DNA of 64,000 nucleotides from Gemmataceae bacterium (GTDB lineage Bacteria > Planctomycetota > Planctomycetia > Gemmatales > Gemmataceae), in assembly GCA_009691845.1 (NCBI GenBank), contig SIAJ01000014.1, forward strand, positions 1 to 64,000. The letters are read 5' to 3'. This document shows, piece after piece, positions 53,299-63,423 of the stretch (position 1 is its first letter; each line of letters starts with the position of its first letter). Position numbers and translations under genes: made by a program. The notes beneath the pieces are model-generated. The model did no database searches and had not been told where the DNA came from. It worked only from the letters and a program-made list of their open reading frames with translations.

Positions 53299-56200
53299 AT
53301 GATCTCCCTCTTCCGACCCCGCGTGCTCCTCGGTTTCCTCTTCGTGAGCATCGCACTTGTGCTCACCATGTCCGTTCAGGGCCAGCCTGTCGGAGTAGGG
53401 ACGCCTGCAATCATTAAGAAGGGCAAGGGAAAAGGCGGCAAGGACGACCGCGACTGGAACGAGCCGATCACGCTCCCCGTGGAGCGTGAGGCCAAGAACA
53501 AGATCGACGCGGTCAACAAGTACCTGCTGGGCGATCCGACCAAAATCACGGCCAAGCTCTGGGAAGACATTATCTCCGTTTTGCAAGGCATGTTGGACGA
53601 TCCGGCCGACCGGTTCGTCGAGATCGATGCCAAGGGAAACAAGGTCAGCGTCAAGCGGGAAGTGAATCGCATTATCGGTACGTTTAACGACGATGGCCGG
53701 CAGTTCTATCAGCGGATTTCAGGCCCTTCGGCCGAGCAAAAATTGAAGCTGGCCGAGGAAGAAAACGACATGCTCCTGATGTCGGAAGTCTCCACGCGTT
53801 ACCTGCACACGAAGGCCGGAGCGACGGCAACCATCAAGATCGGCCTCTGGCACCTTGACCGTGCTCGCTATGCTCAGGCCGCGCACGCGTTCCGAATGTT
53901 TACGCTGCGGAATGCCAAGGACGAATTGCCTCCCGATCTCTTGTTCCGGGCCGCACTCGCCTACAAACGACAGTCGGGCACCGACCCGACCTTTGCCAAG
54001 GAAGCTGCGAGATTCTGGGCCCTCTTCGAGAAAGCCAGCAACAAGGGGCAAGTGAACCTCGGACCGAAATCGTTCACGTTCGAACAACTCAAAGGCGAAT
54101 ACGAAAAGGCCGTGGCAGCCGGGCCGAAGCTGTTTCACAGCGAATGGGGCCTGTTCCGCCGCGACCCGTCCAACAACGGCGTCGGCTCGGGTGGTACGCC
54201 GTTCCTTGAACCACGCTTCACCTACGGGTTCGGCATGCCGCTGGACGACATCAACTTCGATCAGAAAAAGTCGGGCTTCGAGATCATCAAGGATCGCACG
54301 GAAAAAGCCCTGAAGCTCATGGAATCCAAGGGCATGGCCCCGATTCCTGGCTCCTTCCCGCTGGCTTCGGCCGGCAAGATCATCTTCCGTGGACTGGACG
54401 GCGTGTACTGCGTCGCCACCAAGGAAGACAAGTCGATCGACCCGCCCCTGAAGCCGGGCGAACTTCTTTGGAAGACCGAGACCGATAATGGCCTGTTGCA
54501 GATGATGAAAGACCTCGGGCCACGCACGATGGCCGACAATTTCCTCAACCACTACACGGCCCAGGGACCACACTCGATCCTGCTTGAGAACCCGTTGCTC
54601 GGCTCCCTCAGCCACGACGGTCAGACCTGCTACTTCATCGACGACCTGGCCATCCCGCCCCATGCGATGCAGTGGGGCCAGGCGCAGTTCAACGGCGCTT
54701 TTCAGCCAGGTTTTGGCGTGTTCAATGAAGCCGCTAATTTTAGCCGGCTAAAGGCCGTCGATATGGAGAGCGGCAAGCTGAAGTGGAAAGTCGGCGATCG
54801 CGTCAGTACGGCGGTTACGAGCAACCCGAATTTTCCGGGCGGCCTGGTCAAGCCCGGGGTCGGTGGTCCCGCAGTCCCGGAACCAGTCGCTCCCGTGGGT
54901 CCTGCGATCAAAGAGACAACCGAGAACCTGCTCGCCGACTGCTTCTTCATGGGCCCGCCGCTGCCGCTCGCCGGCAAGCTGTATGTGGTGATCGAAAAAG
55001 ACGGCGACCTCCGGCTCGTTTGTCTCGACCCGAGCAAGATGGAAAAATCGACACGCAATCCTACCCAGGACGTGCCGACGCTGGTGTGGTCGCAGGTTTT
55101 GGGTCAGCCGACTGGCAAGTTGCCGCAAGATTCGTTTCGCCGTTTTCAGGCGATTCATCTGGGTTACTCGGACGGCATCCTGGTCGTTCCGACGAACGCG
55201 GGCGCGGTGCTTGGCATCGACCTGTTTAGCCACAGCCTGCTTTGGGCCGCGAACTACAAGAGCAACAAGACCTCCCAGCAACCGATGAACGAAAACATGG
55301 GCCGCGGCGGGGTGGGTCCTGGTCTTCAGCCCACAGGCAGCCTCGGCTACGAAACATCCCGCGAACGCTGGCACGCGAGTGCTCCGATCATCTCGGCCGG
55401 CAAGGTGATCTTCACCGCCTTCGATTCGGACACGGTGGAATGCGTTGATCTGCAAGACGGCCGCCCAGGTTGGAAGTCGTCCATCGCCAAGTTGGAATCC
55501 GACCAGTACGTCGCCGGGGTATTCGACGACAAGGTGATGATCGTCGGCAAGGGTTATGTCCGGTTCCACAACGCGTCGACGGGTCAGCAAATTCGCGACT
55601 CGTTGCCGACCGGAATTCCGACCGGCATCGGCGTGGCCACCGATGGCACGTACTTCCTGCCCATCAAGGCCTCGAAGGACAAGAGCAACGAACCGGGCAT
55701 CGTCGCCATCGACACGAAGACGATGCTCATCAAGGGAACCAGCCGCTCCCGCAAGAAGGAAGCGGCCGGGAACCTGCTCTTCTACGACAACGACGTTTAT
55801 TCCGTGACCCTGAACTCGATTTCCAGCTATCCGCAGCTGGCGACGAAGATCAAGGACACGGAAACTCGCCTGGCGGCAAACCCGCTCGATCCGATCGGCC
55901 TGCTCGACCTGGCCATGTTGCAGCACGACGATGGTCGTCTGCAGCCCGCCATCGAGAACTACCGCAAAGCCATCGTCAACAAGCCGAACGAAGACACGCG
56001 AGCCAAGTCCCGAGAAAAGCTTTTCGAGGCCATCACGGAGTTGTTGCAGAACGACTTCAACGCCGGCGAGAAGATGCTCGACGAATACAAGACGCTCTGC
56101 GAAGTCGAGATCCCGAAGGAATCCACCGAGGCTCAGCGCAACATGCTGGCCGCCGAGGAACTTCGCCGCAAGTCGAACTTCTTCTGCCTCGTCGCCAAGG

Positions 56201-58425
56201 GCAAGGAAACCCAGGGCAAGCTGCTCGACGCGTTCGATGCGTACATGCAGTTCGGTACGCTCGTGGGCAACAAGGAGATGATCACGGTCATCGACGAGCC
56301 GAACACGAACGCCCGCCCAGACGTGTGGGCGCGTGGCCGCATTCAGAGCATGATCAAGAAGGCGACCGCCGTGCAGCGCAAACCACTCGAAGACAAAGTC
56401 GTTAGCGAGTGGAAGAAGGTCCAGGAATCCAACGATCTCGAAAAACTGCGTGGCTTCGTCAAGGTGTTCGGCGGCATGTTCGAAGCCGGCACCGATGCCA
56501 AGATCGCACTGGCCGACAAGCTCTCCGCCACGGCCAACGAGGATGATGGTCGCGAAGCGGAGTACATGCTTCTCGCGATTCGCAATGGCAGCGACGAAGC
56601 ACTGTCGGCTGCCCGAGCGACGGAAGCACTCGCCCGGTTGTACATCCGCAAGGGCCTATTGGACGATGCCGTCGGCATGTATGCCGAGTTGGGCAAGCAG
56701 CACGCCAAGATCGCGATTCGTGACGGCAAGACCGGGGCCGACTTCTTCAACGACCTGATCACGGACAAGCGTTTCCTGCCGTACCTGGAGCCGCCGACGA
56801 CCACGTGGACCTACCCCAAGCTCAAGGGTAGCGAAACGCTAGCCGGCGGGGCCGTCGGCGGTCGCATCAACACGATGGACGTGGAACTCCCGAACGACGT
56901 GTTGCCGTACTTCAAGCGCAATCGTCTCACGCTCGACATGAACGGTGCGCAGGGTTGGTCTCTGAAAGTCATGGACCGCATCACTGGAGAAGATAAGTAC
57001 AAATCGCCCGGCTTCGGCTCTCCGCAATGGCTGGGCAATTTCCAACAAGTGAACATGCCGTACAAGTTCGTCCAGGTGAAGGGGCATGTGGCCGTCGTCA
57101 CCATGCACGGCCAACATCCGCAGACGGGCTTGCCATTGGCAAAAGTTTATGCCTTCGACCTCGCTGACAAGAAGAAACTGTGGGAGATCGATCTCTTCGG
57201 GGCCAGCCCGAACCCGATCCTCAATAATGGCCCAGCCAATCAACAGATGGAGGCCGATGGTTTGCGTTTGACATACCAGGACGGCTGGTCCACCAAGGTT
57301 GGCCAGCAGTGGGTGGTCGAGACGACCTACACGGTCGTGTTGACCAAGGACGGGCTGATTGCCAAGGACAACGCACGTGGCACCGTGCTGTGGAACAAGT
57401 CGAATGTCTCGCCACGCACGCACATGCTGGGCGACGGCGAGTTTGTGTTTCTTTACGACGTGAACCCGGATGGCAGCGTCTCGCCGGTTCGGTGCTTCCG
57501 AGCGGCCGACGGCGTGGAAGTGTCCGTGCCCGATTCGTCCGGTGCGTTCACGAACGTCAAGCGGGCGAAGTTCTTTGGCCGCAAGATCCTCGCCTTCGAC
57601 GAAGAGGCCGGCAAGAAAGCGGTCCGCCTGTACGATCTGGTTTCCGGCAAGGACGTTTGGAAGAAGGACCTCGGGGCCGACGGCTGGCAACTCCGCAGCC
57701 AGGACGATGCCTACACGGGCTTCGTGACGGCAACCGGTGATGTGATGGTGCTCAACTCGCTCGATGGTAAGGAAGTCTTCAAGACGACGCTCAACGAGAA
57801 GAAGCGAGCCAAGCACCTGGAAAAGGTGAACGACGCGATGCTCTTCTCGGACGGCGATCGGTTTTTTGTCATGCTGAACCGTCCGAGCGAAGGCAACAAC
57901 CGCTTCGGCTACAACCCGGTGTTCACGCAGGCAATCCGGTCCGTGAAAGTGAATGGCCACATGTACGCATTCGATCGGACGACAAGCAAGGAGTTGTGGC
58001 ACACCGACGAGCAGTTGGAAGATCAGAACATCTCGATGGAGCAATTCGGCGAGTTGCCGATCATCATCGCGGCCGGCCACCATCAAAAGGTGAATGCCAA
58101 TGGGCAGTTCGAGGGCAATCAGATGAGATTCGTCGCCCTCGATAAGGCGAGCGGCAAGTACAAGTTCTACAAGCAAGGCGCAGCCCAGGGACAGTACTAC
58201 TCGATCATCACGGACCCCAGGATCGGGACGATCGAAGTGTTGAACTACAGCGGCCAACGGGTGCGGTTCGTTCCGGACGACGGCAAGAACCTCGGCCGCA
58301 GTGGCGAAACGGAGCCGAAAGAAATCGTGACGCCAGGCGGTCCGCCGATTCTGGTTCGGCCCGCGATTGGGATCGTCCGCCCAGCGATCATCCTGAAGCC
58401 AGCAATCAAGGTGATCAAGGATTGA
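53299..58425 (+). CDS. Giant secreted PQQ-propeller/TPR/PQQ-propeller protein (1708 aa)
   Basis: ATG at 53299 (GAGG nine bases upstream; ATG 53290 also possible) gives 1708 residues. After a signal peptide (to about SVQGQ) comes a helical region (about 30-280) with TPR-like segments (YAQAAHAFRMFTLRNA). A PQQ-like propeller follows (about 300-840: GLDGVYCVATKEDKS, RLKAVDMESGKLKWKVGDR, FTAFDSDTVECVDLQDGRPG). A TPR region covers about 850-1160 (LLDLAMLQHDDGRLQPAIEN). A second propeller covers about 1230-1670 (AKVYAFDLADKKKLWEID, KAVRLYDLVSGKDVWKKDL, GHMYAFDRTTSKELWHTDE). It is exported, with no catalytic motif seen, and is probably a large scaffold or surface protein. A terminator-like hairpin follows. 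Confidence 0.88.
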   Translation: MISLFRPRVLLGFLFVSIALVLTMSVQGQPVGVGTPAIIKKGKGKGGKDDRDWNEPITLPVEREAKNKIDAVNKYLLGDPTKITAKLWEDIISVLQGMLDDPADRFVEIDAKGNKVSVKREVNRIIGTFNDDGRQFYQRISGPSAEQKLKLAEEENDMLLMSEVSTRYLHTKAGATATIKIGLWHLDRARYAQAAHAFRMFTLRNAKDELPPDLLFRAALAYKRQSGTDPTFAKEAARFWALFEKASNKGQVNLGPKSFTFEQLKGEYEKAVAAGPKLFHSEWGLFRRDPSNNGVGSGGTPFLEPRFTYGFGMPLDDINFDQKKSGFEIIKDRTEKALKLMESKGMAPIPGSFPLASAGKIIFRGLDGVYCVATKEDKSIDPPLKPGELLWKTETDNGLLQMMKDLGPRTMADNFLNHYTAQGPHSILLENPLLGSLSHDGQTCYFIDDLAIPPHAMQWGQAQFNGAFQPGFGVFNEAANFSRLKAVDMESGKLKWKVGDRVSTAVTSNPNFPGGLVKPGVGGPAVPEPVAPVGPAIKETTENLLADCFFMGPPLPLAGKLYVVIEKDGDLRLVCLDPSKMEKSTRNPTQDVPTLVWSQVLGQPTGKLPQDSFRRFQAIHLGYSDGILVVPTNAGAVLGIDLFSHSLLWAANYKSNKTSQQPMNENMGRGGVGPGLQPTGSLGYETSRERWHASAPIISAGKVIFTAFDSDTVECVDLQDGRPGWKSSIAKLESDQYVAGVFDDKVMIVGKGYVRFHNASTGQQIRDSLPTGIPTGIGVATDGTYFLPIKASKDKSNEPGIVAIDTKTMLIKGTSRSRKKEAAGNLLFYDNDVYSVTLNSISSYPQLATKIKDTETRLAANPLDPIGLLDLAMLQHDDGRLQPAIENYRKAIVNKPNEDTRAKSREKLFEAITELLQNDFNAGEKMLDEYKTLCEVEIPKESTEAQRNMLAAEELRRKSNFFCLVAKGKETQGKLLDAFDAYMQFGTLVGNKEMITVIDEPNTNARPDVWARGRIQSMIKKATAVQRKPLEDKVVSEWKKVQESNDLEKLRGFVKVFGGMFEAGTDAKIALADKLSATANEDDGREAEYMLLAIRNGSDEALSAARATEALARLYIRKGLLDDAVGMYAELGKQHAKIAIRDGKTGADFFNDLITDKRFLPYLEPPTTTWTYPKLKGSETLAGGAVGGRINTMDVELPNDVLPYFKRNRLTLDMNGAQGWSLKVMDRITGEDKYKSPGFGSPQWLGNFQQVNMPYKFVQVKGHVAVVTMHGQHPQTGLPLAKVYAFDLADKKKLWEIDLFGASPNPILNNGPANQQMEADGLRLTYQDGWSTKVGQQWVVETTYTVVLTKDGLIAKDNARGTVLWNKSNVSPRTHMLGDGEFVFLYDVNPDGSVSPVRCFRAADGVEVSVPDSSGAFTNVKRAKFFGRKILAFDEEAGKKAVRLYDLVSGKDVWKKDLGADGWQLRSQDDAYTGFVTATGDVMVLNSLDGKEVFKTTLNEKKRAKHLEKVNDAMLFSDGDRFFVMLNRPSEGNNRFGYNPVFTQAIRSVKVNGHMYAFDRTTSKELWHTDEQLEDQNISMEQFGELPIIIAAGHHQKVNANGQFEGNQMRFVALDKASGKYKFYKQGAAQGQYYSIITDPRIGTIEVLNYSGQRVRFVPDDGKNLGRSGETEPKEIVTPGGPPILVRPAIGIVRPAIILKPAIKVIKD

Positions 58426-58452
58426 GGGTAATCTCTTTCCGGGACCATAGTA

Positions 58453-58480
58453 GTCGGCACACTCCGTGTGCCGACTTTTT
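58453..58480 (+). terminator. GTGTGC-family hairpin with T-run after the giant PQQ gene
   Basis: GTCGGCACAC-TCC-GTGTGCCGAC (58453-58475) is followed by TTTTT. This copy of the repeat family has the exact form of an intrinsic terminator, 27 bases after the stop. Confidence 0.75.
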
Positions 58481-58573
58481 CATTTCAAGTCGTGTGCATT
58501 CCCGAGAAGCGGCCGATTCAAGCCCCGGGCTATCGCTACAATGCGACTGAAAGCCACGATGCGGAGTTCCCCC

Positions 58574-59623
58574 ATGCGATTCACTCTCCTCCTCGCCCTG
58601 CTCGCGTTTCCCGCCCTCGCGGACGAGAAGCCCAAGCCGAACACGCTCACGCCCAAGGAAATCGCCGACGGCTGGATCTTGCTCTTCGATGGCGAGACGA
58701 CTTATGGGTGGAAGGTCGAGGGGGAAGCGAAAGTGAAGAATGGTCAACTCATATTGGGAGGCGACAAGGAAACCATCGCGACGTTCCAGACCACCTTCAA
58801 GTATTCTCAGGTGAAAGCAACCAATATCGACGGTGAAAATCGAAGTGAACTCAAGGCGATCGACGAGGATCTGACTGCAACTGGAGGGGGCAGCAATGCA
58901 GGTTCTACCTTTGCAAAGTCGGTTTCGCTCCAAATCGCGAATGGACAGTTGCGTTTAACAGTTCCCGCTGGAAAGGCCGCCCAACTCTCCGACATCCGAT
59001 GCCTACCGACACTGTCTACCAAGATCTTCAACGCCAAAGACCTAACCGGCTGGAAAACCTACGACCCCGCCAAGGCCAAGGTTGCCGACCCGAAGATTAA
59101 GGAAGTCAAAGTCACCTCGAAATACACGGTCACGAAAGAAGGCTGGCTGAATGTGAAAGTTGGGGGTGGCGACTTGCAGACTGAAGGGCAGTGGGCCGAC
59201 TTTGTGTTGCAGTTCGAGTGCATCTCAAATGGCAAGCACCTGAACAGCGGCATGTTCTTCCGCTGTATCCCCGATCTGTATCAGCAAGGCTACGAGGCCC
59301 AGATTCGCAATGAATGGATGGGGGACGACCGCACCAAGCCGGTCGATTTCGGCACCGGTGCGATCTATCGCCGGCAGGCGACACGCAAGGTCGTTTCGAC
59401 CGATGGCGAATGGTTCACGATGACCGTGGCCGCCCACGGCCGACACATTGCGACGTGGGTGAACGGCTATCAAACCGTCGACTGGACCGACGACCGCAAG
59501 GACGCCGACAACGCCCGGCAGGGATTCAAGAAGAGCAAAGGTGGGCTAAGCATCCAGGGCCACGACCCAACGACGGATTTGAGCTTTCGGAACATCCGCA
59601 TTCAGTCGCTGGATGCGAAGTAG
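58574..59623 (+). CDS. Secreted protein with DUF1080 (3-keto-disaccharide hydrolase-type) domain
   Basis: ATG at 58574 gives 349 residues with a signal peptide (MRFTLLLALLAFPALA). Residues about 30-150 begin WILLFDGETTYGWKVEG, like a first partial DUF1080 half. A complete DUF1080 domain follows from about 155: IFNAKDLTGWKTYDPAKAKV, DFVLQFECISNGKHLNSGMF, GYEAQIRNEWMGDD, TGAIYRRQATRKVV and LSIQGHDPTTDLSFRNIRI. The family is a concanavalin-like jelly roll named for 3-keto-disaccharide hydrolysis. Duplicated openings suggest an internal domain duplication. Confidence 0.88.
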   Translation: MRFTLLLALLAFPALADEKPKPNTLTPKEIADGWILLFDGETTYGWKVEGEAKVKNGQLILGGDKETIATFQTTFKYSQVKATNIDGENRSELKAIDEDLTATGGGSNAGSTFAKSVSLQIANGQLRLTVPAGKAAQLSDIRCLPTLSTKIFNAKDLTGWKTYDPAKAKVADPKIKEVKVTSKYTVTKEGWLNVKVGGGDLQTEGQWADFVLQFECISNGKHLNSGMFFRCIPDLYQQGYEAQIRNEWMGDDRTKPVDFGTGAIYRRQATRKVVSTDGEWFTMTVAAHGRHIATWVNGYQTVDWTDDRKDADNARQGFKKSKGGLSIQGHDPTTDLSFRNIRIQSLDAK

Positions 59624-59639
59624 CGACATGAAGAGTTTT

Positions 59640-59707
59640 TTGACCACGGATCTACACGGATAAAAACCAATTGCATTATGCATCTATCCGTGTAGATCCG
59701 TGGTCAA
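59640..59707. terminator. Perfect 23-base inverted repeat between convergent genes
   Basis: TTGACCACGGATCTACACGG (first 20 of 23 bases, 59640-59662) is repeated inverted at 59685-59707 with a 22-base A/T-rich loop. T-runs flank both ends, so it can end transcripts from either side. Confidence 0.75.
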
Positions 59708-59733
59708 GTGTTTTGGTTTTTTGCCCGCTTTCA

Positions 59734-61086
59734 TCACGGCACAACAACCCGCAGTTCGTCGATCTTGCGGTATAGCGAACTCAAGCCAATCCCCAGCTTT
59801 CGGGCCGCTTCTTTCTTGTCCGGCAACTGATTGAGAATCCGCTCGATGTGCATGCGTTCGAATCGTTTCAACGCCTGGCCAAGATCATCGACCAGACTCG
59901 GATCATCCACGATTGGTGCCAGGTCCGGGGGCAGATCGCCGGGAATCACCAACGGCCCATCGCCGAGGATCACGGCTCGTTGCAGGGCATTGTCCAGTTC
60001 GCGAACGTTTCCCTTCCACGGACAGGCCAGCAGAATTCGCATGGTCTCGTGGCTGACGCCATCGATGCGTTTGTTGAGCGTCCGGGCATGTTTCGCCAGC
60101 AGGAACTCGACCAGTTCCGGAATGTCTTCCCGGCGCTCGCGGAGTGGTGGCAGCGTCAAGGCGACCACGTTCAGGCGATAGAAGAGATCATCGCGAAAGC
60201 GCCCGGCCTGCACTTCGCCGGCCAGTCCCTTGTTGGTGGCCGCGATGATGCGACCCTCGACTTTCACCGGCTCATTCGCACCGACCGGCATGATCTCCTT
60301 CTGCTCGATCGCCCGCAGCAGCTTGGCCTGAGTCGCGAGCGGCAGGTCGGCAATCTCATCGAGAAATACCGTCCCATCGCCGGCATGGACAAACATGCCG
60401 ACCTGATCGCGGTCGGCTCCCGTGAACGCTCCCTTGCGATGGCCGAACAATTGATTCTCGAGCAGATCGTTCGGAATGGCCGCACAGTTCACGGCCAGGA
60501 ATCGCTCACCACCCGATTGATCGTGAACGAAGCGAGCCAGGACTTCCTTGCCCGTTCCGCTTTCGCCCTGAATGAGGACCGTCGATTTCGTCGGCGCGAC
60601 CTTGCGTGCAAGTTGATACACCTTCGACATCGCGAGACTTTTGCCGACGACGGCGTCCGCTGGTTGCTGCTGGTGCAGCGCTCGCCGGAGCCACTGGTTC
60701 TCCCGGCTCAATTCGCGCAGCTTGAGCAACCGGCGAATCTTGCCGAGCACCTCGTCGAGCAAGATCGGCTTCATCAAGTAATCTTGAGCGCCACGCTGGA
60801 AAGCCTCGACGGCACTTTCCACGGTGCCATACGCGGTGATCAGCAGTACGAAGGTTTCCGGATTGACGACCAGAATCTTCTGAAGTGCCTCGACGCCGTC
60901 AATGCCCGGCAGATTCACGTCGCACAGAACGACGTCGAAGAAACGTTCTTTCGAACGGCGAACGGCTTCCTCGCCGGTGCCGACGGCCTCGACGGAGAAA
61001 CCTTCATCGGTGAGAAACTCAGCGAGGGTATCGCGAATGACCGGTTCGTCGTCACAGACGAGTATGTTGGCACGAGCGGATGACAT
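59734..61086 (-). CDS. NtrC-family sigma-54-dependent response regulator
   Basis: The 450-residue protein has the classic three-part order. A receiver domain (1-120) has phospho-acceptor Asp56 in VVLCDVNLPG and Lys106. A sigma-54 AAA+ domain (about 145-380) has Walker A GESGTGKE at 174-181, GAFTGA at 219-224 and Walker B GTVFLDEI at 238-245. A Fis-type HTH (about 410-450) ends KEAARKLGIGLSSLYRKIDE. It activates sigma-54 promoters when phosphorylated. No sensor kinase is adjacent, so its signal partner is encoded elsewhere. The GAFTGA loop is intact. Confidence 0.95.
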   Translation of the reverse strand: MSSARANILVCDDEPVIRDTLAEFLTDEGFSVEAVGTGEEAVRRSKERFFDVVLCDVNLPGIDGVEALQKILVVNPETFVLLITAYGTVESAVEAFQRGAQDYLMKPILLDEVLGKIRRLLKLRELSRENQWLRRALHQQQPADAVVGKSLAMSKVYQLARKVAPTKSTVLIQGESGTGKEVLARFVHDQSGGERFLAVNCAAIPNDLLENQLFGHRKGAFTGADRDQVGMFVHAGDGTVFLDEIADLPLATQAKLLRAIEQKEIMPVGANEPVKVEGRIIAATNKGLAGEVQAGRFRDDLFYRLNVVALTLPPLRERREDIPELVEFLLAKHARTLNKRIDGVSHETMRILLACPWKGNVRELDNALQRAVILGDGPLVIPGDLPPDLAPIVDDPSLVDDLGQALKRFERMHIERILNQLPDKKEAARKLGIGLSSLYRKIDELRVVVP

Positions 61087-61214
61087 GCGGGATATTCTAG
61101 GCGAGCGGAACTCCGTAGGGAGTCCGAGTCGGCTTTAGACCACGAACCGCTTACTCCGCTCGCAAAGCCTCGCTGCGTGCACGGCTCGGACGATCGCGAA
61201 ACGGAGTGCTTTCG

Positions 61215-62042
61215 CTAAGCCGCGACCAATTCTTCCGCTTCCGTCCTGCCCACTTCGATCACGCGGGAGACTTCGCCTGCCAGAGCCGCATAGTCCTCAG
61301 CACCGGAGCAACGTGGGGCGTACTCGAAGATGGTCTTGCCGAAGCTTGGGCTCTCGGCCAGCTTGACGTTCCGACGGATCTTCGTCTCGAAAATCTTGGC
61401 CCCTGCCCACGGCACGTTGGCCGAGCGGCTCGCATCCAGGAACCCGCGCAAATCGCGGACGACTTCCTGAGCGAGTCGGGTGCCGCCGTCATATAGGCAA
61501 AGGATGATGCCAGTTACGCGCAAGCCGGGATTGATCCGTCGACCGACCAGGGCGGTCGTTTCCAGTAGTTTGCTCAAGCCGTGCAACGCAAAGAAATGCG
61601 GCTGTAGCGGAATGAATACCTCATCTGCAGCCGCGAGAGCGTTGATCGTGAGCACGCCGAGCGATGGAGCGCAGTCCATCAGCATGTAGTCGGTCTGCTC
61701 GGTGTCCTGTGCGAGTGCTTCCCGCAGAACCACCTCTCGACCGACGACGCCGGCCAACTCTACTTCGGCGGCCGCGAGATTGATGTCCGACGAGATCAGA
61801 GTGAGGTTCTCGCCAACATCGCGGCGAACGTCGGCCAGCGAGCGGTTCCGCACGAGCACGTCGTAAATGCTCGGGCGATCCCCGTCAGGCTCGACGCCAA
61901 AATGCGTGCTGGCATGGGCCTGCGGATCGAGATCGAGCACGCAGACGCGTTCACCCTGGCGAGCCAATGCGGCGGCGAGATTCACGGCAGTGGTCGTTTT
62001 TCCGACTCCGCCTTTTTGGTTGATGACCGCGATCCGGCGCAT
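61215..62042 (-). CDS. parA: ParA/Soj-family partition ATPase
   Basis: ATG at 62042 (GGAGGGA upstream) gives 275 residues starting [20 protein letters not shown]; the deviant Walker A KGGVGKTT is at 10-17. [15 protein letters not shown] at 38-52 (Walker A' region), [18 protein letters not shown] near 125 (Walker B) and [19 protein letters not shown] near 150 are typical of chromosomal Soj proteins. It would help position DNA or other cargo. No parB-like gene or parS site was seen nearby, so a non-chromosomal cargo or a distant partner is possible. Confidence 0.93.
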   Translation of the reverse strand: MRRIAVINQKGGVGKTTTAVNLAAALARQGERVCVLDLDPQAHASTHFGVEPDGDRPSIYDVLVRNRSLADVRRDVGENLTLISSDINLAAAEVELAGVVGREVVLREALAQDTEQTDYMLMDCAPSLGVLTINALAAADEVFIPLQPHFFALHGLSKLLETTALVGRRINPGLRVTGIILCLYDGGTRLAQEVVRDLRGFLDASRSANVPWAGAKIFETKIRRNVKLAESPSFGKTIFEYAPRCSGAEDYAALAGEVSRVIEVGRTEAEELVAA

Positions 62043-62118
62043 GGTAATCCCTCCTGAATTGTGCAAGCGTTCGCGGACTATAGCTTCTCGCCTCGCCCTG
62101 AACAGGCCAGACTCCCTT

Positions 62119-62148
62119 CGTTCGAGCCGTTGGCTCGAACGCTAAACG
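62119..62148 (+). repeat. Hairpin of the GCCGTTGGC/CTAAACG family upstream of parA
   Basis: CGTTCGAGCC-GTT-GGCTCGAACG (62119-62141) is followed by CTAAACG. Stem is different from the other two copies but fully paired. It lies in the divergent gap between parA and the next gene. Confidence 0.8.
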
Positions 62149-62274
62149 GGAGGCGGATTCTCATTTTTGCAACTCAGTTCGCCCAATTTGCCTTTTTCGC
62201 TTGCATCTGCCGATGAACTGGCGAAGATAACTTTCCCACTTTCTCTCCATTGCTCTCTTTCAAAGGAATAGGCC

Positions 62275-63342
62275 ATGTTCTCTCGATCCCGCATCTTGTC
62301 GGCCTTGACTGCCTTGGCACTCGTGCCAGCCTCGCTTGCTGCCGACGATGCCATCGCCGGCATGAAGAAAGGCACTCCCGATCTCAAGGCAGCCGGTGCC
62401 CTGGCGTTCGGACCCGATGGCGTGCTCTTCATTGCCGATGCACCCAACGCAACCATTCATGCCGTCGCCACGGGCGACACCAAATCGGCCGGTGTGAAGT
62501 CGATTTCGATCCCGAAAATCGATGAACTCGTTGGCGGGCTGGCTGGCACCACCGGTTCGGACATCATCATCAACGACCTGAAAGTCAATCCCGTGAGCGG
62601 CAACGTGTATCTCTCGACCGCATCGGGCAAGGGCCCTGGTGCCAAGGCGATGATCGTCAAGATCGGTGCCGACGGCAAGGCGAGCGAAGTCTCCTTGAAG
62701 GATGTGATGCACGCATCCGTGAGACTCGCGAATGCCGGCAAGACCGCGGCCATCACCAGCATGGCTTACCACAAAGGCGACCTGTACGTGGCTGGCCTGA
62801 CGACCGAAGCCTGGGCCAGCAACTTGAAGATGATCCCGTTCCCGTTCAGCGAAGCGAGCACGAAGGGAACCGGCGTCGAGATTTATCACGGTGCACACGG
62901 TGCCTACGAAACCAAGTCTCCCGTGCAAACGTTCATGGCCTACGAAATCGCCGGACAGACGCACCTGCTCGCGTCCTACGTCTGCACGCCACTCGTCAAG
63001 TTCCCGGTCGCCGAGTTGAAGAAGAGCGACAAGGTCCGTGGCACGACCATCGCCGAGTTGGGTAATCGCAATCGCCCGCTCGACATCATCGCCTTCAAGA
63101 AGGACGGCAAGGATTACGCGTTGATCTCGAACTCGGCCCGTGGCGTCATGAAGGTCTCCCTCGATGGCGTGGAGAAGATCGAATCGATCACGGCCCGAGT
63201 CAACGGCACGGCCGGCCTGAAGTACGACTCCATCAAGGAACTCGATGGCACGTCGCAACTCGATAAGTTGAACGAAACGATGGCCGTCGTGATTCGCAAG
63301 ACGGACAAGGGCACGTCGCTCGAAACGGTGACGCTGCCGTAA
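62275..63342 (+). CDS. Secreted beta-propeller-like protein of unknown function
   Basis: The 355-residue protein has a signal peptide (to about SLAAD). Repeated propeller-like segments follow: GALAFGPDGVLFIADAPNAT near residue 40, LKVNPVSGNVYLSTASG near 102, TSMAYHKGDLYVAGLT near 162 and YALISNSARGVMKVSLDG near 280. No catalytic motif was recognised. It is divergent from parA and followed by a hairpin and another secreted protein gene on the same strand. Confidence 0.8.
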   Translation: MFSRSRILSALTALALVPASLAADDAIAGMKKGTPDLKAAGALAFGPDGVLFIADAPNATIHAVATGDTKSAGVKSISIPKIDELVGGLAGTTGSDIIINDLKVNPVSGNVYLSTASGKGPGAKAMIVKIGADGKASEVSLKDVMHASVRLANAGKTAAITSMAYHKGDLYVAGLTTEAWASNLKMIPFPFSEASTKGTGVEIYHGAHGAYETKSPVQTFMAYEIAGQTHLLASYVCTPLVKFPVAELKKSDKVRGTTIAELGNRNRPLDIIAFKKDGKDYALISNSARGVMKVSLDGVEKIESITARVNGTAGLKYDSIKELDGTSQLDKLNETMAVVIRKTDKGTSLETVTLP

Positions 63343-63355
63343 TTGTGGATCTCCT

Positions 63356-63380
63356 CCCCCTTCCCTCCTAGGGAAGGGGG
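63356..63380 (+). terminator. Hairpin after the propeller-like gene
   Basis: CCCCCTTCCC-TCCTA-GGGAAGGGGG, a 10-base perfect stem 14 bases after the stop codon at 63342. No T-run follows, so termination is uncertain. Confidence 0.5.
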
Positions 63381-63423
63381 CCGAGGGGTAGGTGAAAACT
63401 TTGACGCGTTCGAGTACTCAACC

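Noticed and set aside
53061-53369. 102-residue minus-strand frame at the start of the giant PQQ gene
   Set aside because: It runs through an imperfect hairpin and overlaps the signal-peptide codons of the PQQ gene; Arg/Lys-rich tail comes from the repeat.
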